Source of the DNA: Beroe forskalii
Taxonomy: Eukaryota; Ctenophora; Nuda; Beroida; Beroidae
Assembly: GCA_011033025.1 (NCBI GenBank)
Contig: WFMF01000251.1
Span: forward strand, 124,001-188,000
Length of the DNA stretch: 64,000 nt
Reading direction: 5' to 3'
Shown here: in pieces, positions 55,140-64,000 of the stretch
Position numbering within the stretch: position 1 is the first letter of the stretch
How the letters are laid out: every line of letters starts with the position of its first letter
Program-made: the position numbers and the translations under genes
The notes under the pieces: generated by a model
Seen by the model: only the letters and a program-made list of their open reading frames with translations
Databases searched by the model: none
What the model was told of the DNA's origin: nothing

Positions 55140-56059
55140 GGGCGTTCGGAAATGATTGTCACTACAGGCATAAAATGACAAATATGACCAAAAATATCAA
55201 AATTTCAACATAGTCGAGTACTAGGGTCTCTACCAGACTGAATTGCAAATTTTCAGTGTTAACGAAGATTTTTGAGTGGTCATCTAGCCTGTTTTTTATT
55301 GTTTTCAGGTGCTCCGCTGTATGGCGAATTCTACATCTTCTAGACCATGTTTTTATGGTCCGATTTCACTATTCAGGACATATTCAGTGCCTTCAGGTCC
55401 AAAACTAAAAAGAATAAGATGATTGGTTGTTATCCGGGGCAAATTTCTGTACAATTTAACCCATTATTGATAACGAGTAGAGCTAAAAGTGGCAAATTTA
55501 ACAGTTCAGTAACCGATAATGCAGTACACAGCTAGCACACACGTTTCTGATGTTAAGAAATTAGTCAAAATCTTAAAATGGTTGTCTCGTGTACCGAAAG
55601 GGTCTGAACTAATAGCCTAACACAATAACCGAAGGTTTCAAGTTATTTAAATGCTGTATTTCTGGACAATTGCCAGAGCAAAGTTGCAACTGCCCTATCT
55701 GGGAGCATATCCTTTTTGAGGTCAAAAGCACCCCTTAGGATTATTTCATCTTGACGAAAAACAGTCCATTTGTTCCGGATAGCACATCCGCCTGCAACAG
55801 CCTCATTTGATTATCTCACACTTGGGGTCCGTTGATAGCGCGTTTTCTTTGACAACGAAATTTGTGGTCAGTTTCGTACAGCGGAGCAAATAATTAGAAA
55901 TTTGAATCTGCTGTAGAATGGGCTAAGAAAACTTAGTAATCGGTAAAACCCGATTATCTTAATCCAAAAATGTCTGAAAAAACGAATATCACATCAAAAA
56001 GTCACTCCCGGCAGCCGTTTCTCCAGAAAATCGCAAGTGACAATCTTTTCCGAACGCAC
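55140..56059. mobile_element. 920-bp inverted-repeat element with TA target
   Basis: GGGCGTTCGGAAATGATTGT + CACT at the left and, inverted, GTGCGTTCGGAAAAGATTGT + CACT at the right. TA lies at 55138-55139 and 56060-56061. It is non-autonomous with no transposase. It lies just before the microsatellite. Confidence 0.85.
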
Positions 56060-56109
56060 TATTATTAAACCTTGTAAACCTTGTAAACCTTGTAAAACCA
56101 TACATATAC

Positions 56110-58062
56110 GCTCATACGATTAGAGCTCACACACTCACACACTCATACACTCTCACACTCTCACACTCACACACTTATACGCTCTCACACTCTCACACTC
56201 ACACACTCATACACTCTCACACTCACACACTCATACACTCTCACACTCTCACACTCTCACACTTATACACACATACACTCACACACTCATACACTCTCAC
56301 ACTCATACACTCATACACTCATACACTCATAAACTCATACACTCACACACTCTCACACTCACACACTCACACACTCATACACCCATGCACTCATACACTC
56401 ATACACTCATACACCCATGCACTCATACACTTATACACTCTCACACTCACACACTCACACACTCACACTCTCATACATATACACTCACACACTCTCACAC
56501 TCACACACTCATACACCCACACCTCATACACACTCCTCACACTCACACACTCTCACACTCTCACACACTCACACCTCTCACACACTCACCTCACACTCAC
56601 ACCTCATACACTCTCACACACACACTCATACACTCACACTCTCACACTCACACACTCTCACACCTCCACACATACTCACACACTCATCCTCTACACCCAC
56701 ACTCATACACTCATACACTCATACACCCATGCACTCATACACTTATACACTCTCACACTCACACACTCATACACTCATACACTCACACACTCTCACACTC
56801 ACACACTCTCACACTCATACACTCATACACTCATACACTCATACACTCTCACACTCACACACTCATACACTCACCCATGCACCTCATACACTCATACACT
56901 CTCACACTCACACACTCATACACTCTCACACTCACACACTCATACACTCATACACTCACACACTCTCACACTCACACACTCTCACACTCTCACACTCATA
57001 CACTCACACACTCATACACTCACACACTCACACACTCATACACTCTCACACTCTCACACTCATACACTCTCACACTTATACACACATACACTCACACACT
57101 CATACACCCATACACCCATACACTCATACACTCATACACCTCACACTCACACTCACACTCATACACTCCTACACACACTCACACACTCTCACACTCACAC
57201 ACCTCACACTCACACACTCACCCATGCACTCACACTTATACACTCTCACACTCATGCACACACTCACACATACACTCACACTCACACACTCACACACTCA
57301 CACTCTCATACACACATACACTCACACACACTCACACACTCTCACCCCTCACACTCACATACACCATACACTCTCATACACTCACACACTCACACTCACA
57401 CACCTCACACTCTCACACCCCACACACTCATACACCATACACTCACACACTCACACACTCATACACCTCACACCTCACACTCATACACCCACACACTCAC
57501 ACTCACACACCTCACACACCTCACACACTCACTCACATACCCATGCACTCACACACCATACACCCATGCACTCACACACCTCACACTCACACACTCACAC
57601 ACACCTCACACACCCATGCACTCATACACTCATACACCCATGCACTCACACTCTATACACTCTCACACCACACACACTCACACACTCACACACTCACACA
57701 CTCACACACTCACACACCCATACACTCACACACTCACACACTCACACACTCACACACTCTCACACTCTCACACTCTCACACTCTCACACTCACACACTCA
57801 TACACTCACACACTCTCACACTCATACACTCATACACTCATACACTCATACACTCTCACACTCACACACTCTCACACTCACACACTCACACACTCATACA
57901 CCCATGCACTCATACACTCATACACTCATACACCCATGCACTCATACACTTATACACTCTCACACTCACACACTCACACACTCACACTCTCATACATATA
58001 CACTCACACACTCTCACACTCACACACTCACACACTCATACACCCATACACTCACACACAGG
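56110..58062. repeat. CACTCATACACTC / CACACACTC microsatellite, about 1.95 kb
   Basis: A mosaic of ACACTCATAC, ACACTCTCAC, ACACCCATGC and related 6-12-bp units. The CA/CT-only strand has no stop codons in any frame, so open frames run through it and into the LINE ORF1 downstream. Confidence 0.95.
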
Positions 58063-58560
58063 AGAAAAACTTACCTGGATGGACGGAAGGACGCAGACTG
58101 GAAGAAGGATGGACGGAAGGACGCAGACTGGAAGAAGGATGGACGGAAGGACGCAGTGTGAGGTTGACGGAGGAATCAGCTTTCACGGAAGTCAGCGGAG
58201 GGGAGCAGACGGAAGAGCAGACGGAAGAAGCAGACTGGAAGGCGACTGGCGGTACACTGGACTGTGAGGTTGCGGATGATGAGGCGGGGGACGGTGAAGT
58301 GGCAGACGGTGAGGCGGGGGACGGTGAAGTGGCAGACGGTGAGGCGGGGGACGGTGAAGTGGCGGGGGACGGGCAAGTGGCGGGGGACGGTGAAGTGGCG
58401 GGGGACGGTGAAGTGGCGGGGGACGGTGAAGTGGCGGGGGACGGTGAAGTGGAGGACGGTGAAGTGGCGGGGGACGGTGAAGTAGCGGACGGTGAAGTGG
58501 AGGACGGTGAGGCGGGGGACAGTGAAGTGGCGGGGGACGGTGAAGTGGAGGACGGCGTAC
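58063..58560. repeat. Two GC-rich minisatellites upstream of the LINE ORF1
   Basis: 58075-58160 has a 30-bp unit (GGAAGGACGCAGACTGGAAG + AAGGATGGAC) in three copies. 58268-58560 has GGCGGGGGACGGTGAAGT-type 15-18-bp units. Units are multiples of three and stay open in the ORF1 frame, encoding acidic DGEVAG repeats. Confidence 0.85.
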
Positions 58561-58787
58561 CGGGACGGAGGCGGACGGATGCAGAAGTGGAAGGAACGGA
58601 CATCAGCAAGGCGGAGTGGAGCACACACCATCAAGCAGCACACAACAAAGCGTTAGAGTGGAAAAATCAGGTACATTCTAGAATAACAGAGCATGAACTG
58701 TCAAGTAGGCTGATTCTATGCGGTTCATTACACACTGACTTTTATCAGTATCACCCGCAGCTCTCTCTCAGTCTTACACACTCTTTA

Positions 58788-61700
58788 ATGTACCATATTG
58801 GGACACTAATTAACGTATTAACGAGACTGCTCACCTTCGTGTGTAACTTAGTAGAAGAACCATGTGTATATTTTGATAATACTATGCATTTTATACACTC
58901 AAAGTATACAGTATTAACTGATCAATATTTTGACCCACTCTTGGAATATATTGAAATTCAAGTTAAGATAACATGTATACCCGCGCTAGCATGGTGTCGT
59001 GACGTGTGCGAGTTCGTGGCGGAGCTGTTTTTGAGCACGTGTCGCGCCGCTCCTCGCGCGTGTTGCGCAGCGTTTTTGAACATTTGCAGGTTATTCCATG
59101 TAGGTTTGACCCAGTTTCTAACATTCAACGCACAGTCACTCGATGCCCGTATTCATGCACCACACCACTTCATTCCCAACTCGACCACGTCTCGCAGGTT
59201 GGTGTACCTTGGCCGTGTGGGAGGGAGTCCTGGGGGGAAGGGGTTACCTGGTGTTTTTACTAGCCCTGAGCAGTCTAGGTATAAGGATGAATTTGGTTTT
59301 AAATCATTACATGGAAATCGAGCGTTGAAAATCAGCTGGATCATTTTCATTCTTACCTTTGTCACTGTTTGTCAACTTGCTTTCAATTTGCACTCGAAGG
59401 GTCCCGAGTCACCCTCTCATTTGAACATCAAGCAGCTGGACGTTGGATCTTGGCACCTCTCTCGCTCAGAACATCAAGTCTTCATGGTTCACTCCTCACA
59501 GCCTCAAAGCGAGCCCCCTCAGACGCCCACTACAGGAGGGAGACGGACCCGGGCTGGGAGCTCCAGCAGTCAACCTACGATGGGGAAGTCTCTCACACCG
59601 AATGAGAAGGTTGCTAGACGGGTTAGATCGTACTCAGAGCGCAGTGACATCCCCTCTGCATCAGAACCAGTTCCAGCACCCAGCAAGGCTAGGAGGGACT
59701 ACAAGCCGAAGCAAGTCACCAAGGGCGGAAAGTACATCATGGATCCTATGAAGAGACGCTGCTCTCTCAACTACATTGAGGACTTCTTGAACACGGAGGA
59801 AGCAGATAGAACACTGGACAGTCTTAACGAGGGAATTCAGAATTCATCATTCGGCAAGTCCCGAACTGGGATAAAAGTGAACCTGGAAGCATCAGAACCT
59901 GGACGAGATGAACTCATGAAGATTATCAAGTCACTCCAGAAGAAGACTGAGAAATCTCTCCAATTCATGTTCGGAATCAGCTCAAAGATCTTCAAAGTTG
60001 AAATCAAGCGACTAGGATCTTCAAAGGAGCACATTCAGTACGAATCATACTCAGGCATCGCAGATCATGGACCTAATCCTGTCGTCTCCATCCTATCACT
60101 CGGAGCAGCACGGCCTCTCAACCTGAAGAAGGGATCCAATGCCTCTCATAGAGTCGCACTCCACCCTGGCTCTCTCACCACTCTGGCAGGAGAGGCGTCC
60201 CTTCAGTACAGGCACTCAGTACCGAAAGGAGATGGGAAAGATCAACAGGAGCAGCTCATCATGTTCTTCATCGGTACCCCCAGCAACAACCTGGACGAGG
60301 AGCTTCATCACAGTGACCTTGACGGAGAGTCTGAAGTTGATGCTAAGTCGAGCACAGGAGCAGTAACCCCATCAGAAGAGGAAACAACGGACAGTGAACG
60401 TGAGGCCGACAGTGAAGTGGTGGAGATGTCTCTACTTGGCAACCTGACGCTGCAGTCTAGTTCATCAACTCCAGCAGAGCTTCAGGACGAAGTGAATCTC
60501 GACTCCACACTGGAACGAGCCTCTGACATCTTGGCACAGGATGAACAGGCTCAGACGATGATTGCTTCACCAATTCAGGAGGAGGAGGAGGAGAAAGAAG
60601 GAGTGATGAAGGAGGAGGACGCTGAAATCACGGTCATCCCCAAGGACATCAAAGCCCATGAAGAGGAAGTCATTGAAGAAGAAGTCACCACCAACCAGCC
60701 TCAATCAACGTCATTGGAATGGGTTCAATCCATCATGGAAAGGGCTCTTATGGACATCAAGAAAGACCTACAGAACTTGACAGATGAGGTGAGCGGGCTG
60801 AAGAACGAAGTCGCACTCAAGTCTGGGCCCAACTCAGCAGAGCAGGCAGGCATGAAGGAGAAGCTAGTACGGGCAGTGACAAAGGAGCTCAAAGACCTCT
60901 GGCAGCAGAACACCTCAGCCATCGACCAGATCAACACCAGGATCACCACTGTCATCAACGACTTCGACGCAGCTCAACTGAAGAGTGAAGAAATCGACCA
61001 GAGCATCAGGAAGTTGAAATCTGACCTGAAGAACTACTACAACAGCGCATTCTTCAGAGAGGACGGGAAACTGATCAAGGAGATTCACTCCCGAGTCTGC
61101 CCAAGGAAGAGTTCGCCAGGTGAAGACCCTGTCACCATCCCAAGTCCTGGTGAACCAGTTCAGACTGCACAGCAAGCTGTTGAGGAACTCAGAAGCAGGA
61201 TCCCCGAAACCCCTCAAGAAGCAGACACAGCTACAGTTCCAACCAGACGCCACTCAAACCCCTGGAACCAAGGATCACTAGAGAACAGACCCCAGCAGCA
61301 GAAGGACTCAAGACGGAGCTGTGGGTTCACCATGACCACTGCCGCTCAGATGCTACCTCTTCCTGACGTCACTCCCCCTGAAACAGCGCCTCAAGCCCAG
61401 TCATCAGCGCGCACTGAAGTGGCAGAGGATGCCCCAGCCGGGAGTCCGGTCTTCAAAACTGCTTTGATTACTGACTCCATGATGCGGCACATTGGAGACA
61501 TGAATGAGAATGAAGCCCTTGGAAAGAACCATGTCCTAGAAGTGTTAAACAAGAGAGGGACATCAGGACTACATCATCTTGATCTCAAGAGGAAACTGGA
61601 ACACCTGCACCCTAGCTTCATCTACATCCATCTCGGCATCAACGACATGATGGAGCACAGGAAGCCAGAAGACGTCATCAGAGACATCCGAGGTTTCAAG

Positions 61701-62072
61701 GCTTATACAGACAGGAAGTTCCCGGGCTGCAAGATCATGATATCCCTTCCCCTGCGCACAAGAAGAGCAGGACCTGGACCTAACAGGGTGAATGAGGATG
61801 TCATGCACCTGAGGGGAGCTATGGAGGACTATGTCAACAGTATCAGCCCCCACGATCGTCCTCTTAAGGACTGCAGCATCTTGATGAACACCAACGAGAA
61901 TCTGGGAGATGATGGAGGCCTGTACCCAATCAACTGCAGCCAAGATGAGATGCACTTGTCCACGGCAGGCAAGACGAAGATGCTCAACAACTTCCGGCAT
62001 CACATCCATGAGATCACTCGCAGACTCCTCAACAGACCACCAAAGACTCGCCCATCGAGAAGAAGCAGGTAA
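58788..62072 (+). CDS. LINE ORF1 with AlkB-like fold, coiled coil and SGNH-hydrolase domain
   Basis: 58788 is the first in-frame ATG after the repeats (1,094 residues), but the frame is open from 56385, so the start is uncertain; another candidate is 59580. Residues 1-260 have hydrophobic segments and no known domain. Residues about 325-500 resemble the AlkB-like 2OG-Fe(II) oxygenase fold: IEDFLNTEEADRTLDSL, HGPNPVVSILSLGAARPLNL (427 on), PGSLTTLAGEASLQYRHSVP with H476. No HxD pair is visible at the usual place, so activity is doubtful. Residues about 640-770 are coiled coil. Residues about 885-1080 are an SGNH/GDSL-like domain with T895-D-S897, G950-I-N-D953 and D1053-E-M-H1056. Esterase-type domains are known in ORF1 of CR1/L2-like LINEs. 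It presumably coats the element's RNA. Confidence 0.75.
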   Translation: MYHIGTLINVLTRLLTFVCNLVEEPCVYFDNTMHFIHSKYTVLTDQYFDPLLEYIEIQVKITCIPALAWCRDVCEFVAELFLSTCRAAPRACCAAFLNICRLFHVGLTQFLTFNAQSLDARIHAPHHFIPNSTTSRRLVYLGRVGGSPGGKGLPGVFTSPEQSRYKDEFGFKSLHGNRALKISWIIFILTFVTVCQLAFNLHSKGPESPSHLNIKQLDVGSWHLSRSEHQVFMVHSSQPQSEPPQTPTTGGRRTRAGSSSSQPTMGKSLTPNEKVARRVRSYSERSDIPSASEPVPAPSKARRDYKPKQVTKGGKYIMDPMKRRCSLNYIEDFLNTEEADRTLDSLNEGIQNSSFGKSRTGIKVNLEASEPGRDELMKIIKSLQKKTEKSLQFMFGISSKIFKVEIKRLGSSKEHIQYESYSGIADHGPNPVVSILSLGAARPLNLKKGSNASHRVALHPGSLTTLAGEASLQYRHSVPKGDGKDQQEQLIMFFIGTPSNNLDEELHHSDLDGESEVDAKSSTGAVTPSEEETTDSEREADSEVVEMSLLGNLTLQSSSSTPAELQDEVNLDSTLERASDILAQDEQAQTMIASPIQEEEEEKEGVMKEEDAEITVIPKDIKAHEEEVIEEEVTTNQPQSTSLEWVQSIMERALMDIKKDLQNLTDEVSGLKNEVALKSGPNSAEQAGMKEKLVRAVTKELKDLWQQNTSAIDQINTRITTVINDFDAAQLKSEEIDQSIRKLKSDLKNYYNSAFFREDGKLIKEIHSRVCPRKSSPGEDPVTIPSPGEPVQTAQQAVEELRSRIPETPQEADTATVPTRRHSNPWNQGSLENRPQQQKDSRRSCGFTMTTAAQMLPLPDVTPPETAPQAQSSARTEVAEDAPAGSPVFKTALITDSMMRHIGDMNENEALGKNHVLEVLNKRGTSGLHHLDLKRKLEHLHPSFIYIHLGINDMMEHRKPEDVIRDIRGFKAYTDRKFPGCKIMISLPLRTRRAGPGPNRVNEDVMHLRGAMEDYVNSISPHDRPLKDCSILMNTNENLGDDGGLYPINCSQDEMHLSTAGKTKMLNNFRHHIHEITRRLLNRPPKTRPSRRSR

Positions 62073-62108
62073 CTGATTTAATTTTCTCTCACTAATACGA
62101 AACACATT

Positions 62109-62798
62109 ATGACAGTGACAAACAAAACAAAACCAACTCGAATTTCCATAACTAAAAGAAATTTGAAATTTCTCTCGTGGAACATCCAAGCCCCATCGAC
62201 AATTGAAGGAAACAAGTTTAGCATTCAAGAGTTTAAAGAGGTTATAACTGAACACGACTTTGCCTGTTTACAGGAGGTCAGGGAGGAGGTTCACCTACCT
62301 GGATACAGCGTAGTGAGTAGTCTCAGGGAGGAAAGCAGATCAGGAGGTGTGGCCATCTTAGTTAAAAAGGACCTTTTACAAGGTGTTGAGTTCATTAAGA
62401 ACAAAGAGTGGCCAGATTACTTAACATGTCGTCTCAAACGAGACTTCTTCAGACTAGAGAGTGACATTTTCTTAGTTAACGTATATGCCAGACCACACAA
62501 CTCAGCAGACTTAACCCAAAACTCTCAGCTTCTAAGTGGCAAGGATACTATTAAAAAGGTGGAGGAGGATATCAACGACCTACGAGGATTGGGAGAAGTC
62601 ATTCTCTGTGGGGACCTGAATGCTAGGATAGGGAGCAACACTGGCATGGTTCGTCATGACTCAGGTCAGTTTGTGCCTATGCCAGAGGACTACACACCAG
62701 ATGAGTTAACGACCAGGTTTTCGCAGGATTCAACTAGTAACACATATGGTACTCACTTTCTTAACTTAGTGAAGAATAACCAACTTACAAAATTTTGA
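62109..62798 (+). CDS. LINE ORF2, N-terminal endonuclease domain, truncated
   Basis: It starts 36 bases after the ORF1 stop. Residues 18-180 or so form an apurinic/apyrimidinic-type endonuclease domain (EEP family): LKFLSWNIQ, FACLQEVREE, GGVAILVKK, VNVYARPHN and LCGDLNARIG are the standard blocks. These enzymes nick target DNA to prime reverse transcription. The frame stops at 62798, before the last endonuclease block and the reverse transcriptase, exactly where sequence quality appears to collapse. The break is therefore more likely an assembly artefact than a real truncation. Confidence 0.9.
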   Translation: MTVTNKTKPTRISITKRNLKFLSWNIQAPSTIEGNKFSIQEFKEVITEHDFACLQEVREEVHLPGYSVVSSLREESRSGGVAILVKKDLLQGVEFIKNKEWPDYLTCRLKRDFFRLESDIFLVNVYARPHNSADLTQNSQLLSGKDTIKKVEEDINDLRGLGEVILCGDLNARIGSNTGMVRHDSGQFVPMPEDYTPDELTTRFSQDSTSNTYGTHFLNLVKNNQLTKF

Positions 62799-64000
62799 AA
62801 ATTTTTTAATTTAAAATTAAATTAAAAAAATTTAAGAATTTTTTCATTTCTTTAATAATTTTTGTCAATGTAAAATTTTAAATTTTCTTTGGGTTAATTT
62901 TTTATAACTAAAAGGGTTTTTTTCTGAGTTATTTATTCAAATTTAATTTATCATGGGGATTCGTTTCCCCCTCGGTAAGCTAAAAAAAAGGGGAAAAACC
63001 AAAAAGGAATCTAGTCAATGAATTGTAACGAGCTTATATTTAAAATTGGAAAAGACTTTTTAAAGTCCGGTTTCGGGGAGTTAAAATTATCTTTTTTTGG
63101 GGAAGTTGAAATGCCCATTTTCAGGAAGTTAAATTTATTTTTGAGGAGCAAATGCCCCTTTTTTTTCGGGGCCCGGTATAATTTGGCCAAACCAAACGCC
63201 ATGCCCATAGCCTACCCCGGGAAAAAAAAGCCAGTTTCGTTTGGTAAAAAAGTTAAATTATTTTTGCTCGGCAATTAAAGTACCAGATTGAAAATTTTTT
63301 CCTTTTTTTTCATTTTGTCCTCACTATATTCTGCTTTTTTGGTGTCCCGTTTTTATGGAAATTTCACGTTCTGAAACTGCATTGTACATACTTTTTAAAA
63401 TAAATTTGTTTTCTTTTAAATTTCAAAACAAATGTGATAATTTGAATTGATTTCATCAATCTCGGGGAAATCACCAATGCTCAAACCAACCAGTTCAGAT
63501 TCAACCCGCTCCTCAAACGATCATACCCAACCCCACCGGGGAAACCATCCCTTTAACCCCAGAAAGATTCACCCAAAACCCACAAGGGCAACCCCCAGCA
63601 GCAAAAACCAAAACCTGAAAGGGGAATTCCAGCAAGTTCCAATTCGGGCAGACTCCGACAGCTCCACCCCAAGAATAGCAAAATTTAAAAGAAACATCCA
63701 GCAGTTTAACATCCACCCTTTAGAAAATTTTCCTAGCAATTTTGGGCAACATCCAACACACCCCCCAGAGAAAGCAGGGGAGTATTAAAACCGAATCCCC
63801 CCAGCAAAGAAACCTCCATAAAAGGGCCCCCGTTTAGAAACCCCAACCGGGACCCTAGACCAACTTTCCCCCCGCTGTCCAAAATTTACAGTTTCAGCCG
63901 GGCCCCAAAACCCCTGTAACTCAGTGGCTGGGTAGCCTTTTCAAAGACCCCGGTGGGTGTCTATGGGAAAAGGGTGTCATGAAGTTATGTCAGAGGTTTT
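62799..64000. other. Low-quality sequence, content uncertain
   Basis: Runs of repeated A, T, C and G and near-doublets (for example GGGGAAAAACCAAAAAGG near 62990) differ sharply from the ORF2 just upstream. The frame at 63447-63788 is proline- and asparagine-rich and looks like homopolymer-inflated text. I do not annotate genes here. Confidence 0.5.

Noticed and set aside
58052..58643. Minus-strand SPSPATSP and FTVPRH ORFs
   Set aside because: Shadows of the GC-rich minisatellite upstream of LINE ORF1.

Overview
This is a stretch of a repeat-rich animal nuclear genome, most likely a non-vertebrate metazoan. Genes are split into short exons with GT-AG introns. I recognise a PA28-gamma-type proteasome activator (PSME3), an SLC9B-type sodium/proton antiporter, and THAP/Kolobok, hAT and LINE-type transposons. 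Species and phylum cannot be fixed from the sequence. There is one 100-N gap at 17276-17375. Sequence beside the gap and from about 62800 to the end looks like poor base calls.

Layout. 1-21 kb has no confident host gene. It holds a 29-bp minisatellite split by a 1.2-kb inverted-repeat element (2546-3770), a structurally complete Kolobok transposon (7680-12214, TTAA target duplication) with two open genes, a non-autonomous hAT element (14100-15120), LINE ORF1 debris, a 1.5-kb retroposon-like insert with a 14-bp target duplication (18808-20311), and several copies of a structured repeat that folds like a hammerhead ribozyme. 21.1-36.0 kb is PSME3 (+). Its introns contain a hairpin-rich insert, a decayed hAT transposon (26025-30294) sitting in LINE debris, a MITE with telomere-like repeats, a CCCCATTTAGTGAGTAT satellite, and a small secreted-protein gene on the opposite strand. 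36.8-41.4 kb is SLC9B (+), ten exons. Five of its introns begin with tandem copies of their own 5' splice site. 41.8-42.7 kb is a GCGCGC-rich 21-bp minisatellite. 44.2-47.6 kb holds four exons of a coiled-coil protein gene. 48-56 kb has MITEs and a LINE ORF2 remnant. 56.1-58.1 kb is a CACTCATACACTC-type microsatellite that runs, without a stop, into the first ORF of a LINE (to 62072). That ORF1 appears to carry an AlkB-like oxygenase fold, a coiled coil and an SGNH-hydrolase domain. ORF2 follows with its endonuclease domain (62109-62798) and then breaks off.

The main points of interest are the ribozyme-like repeats with compensatory stem changes, the P2X7-type cytoplasmic (ballast) domain carried as a separate gene inside a Kolobok transposon, the AlkB plus SGNH architecture of the LINE ORF1, and the repeated growth of tandem arrays from splice donors in two neighbouring host genes.
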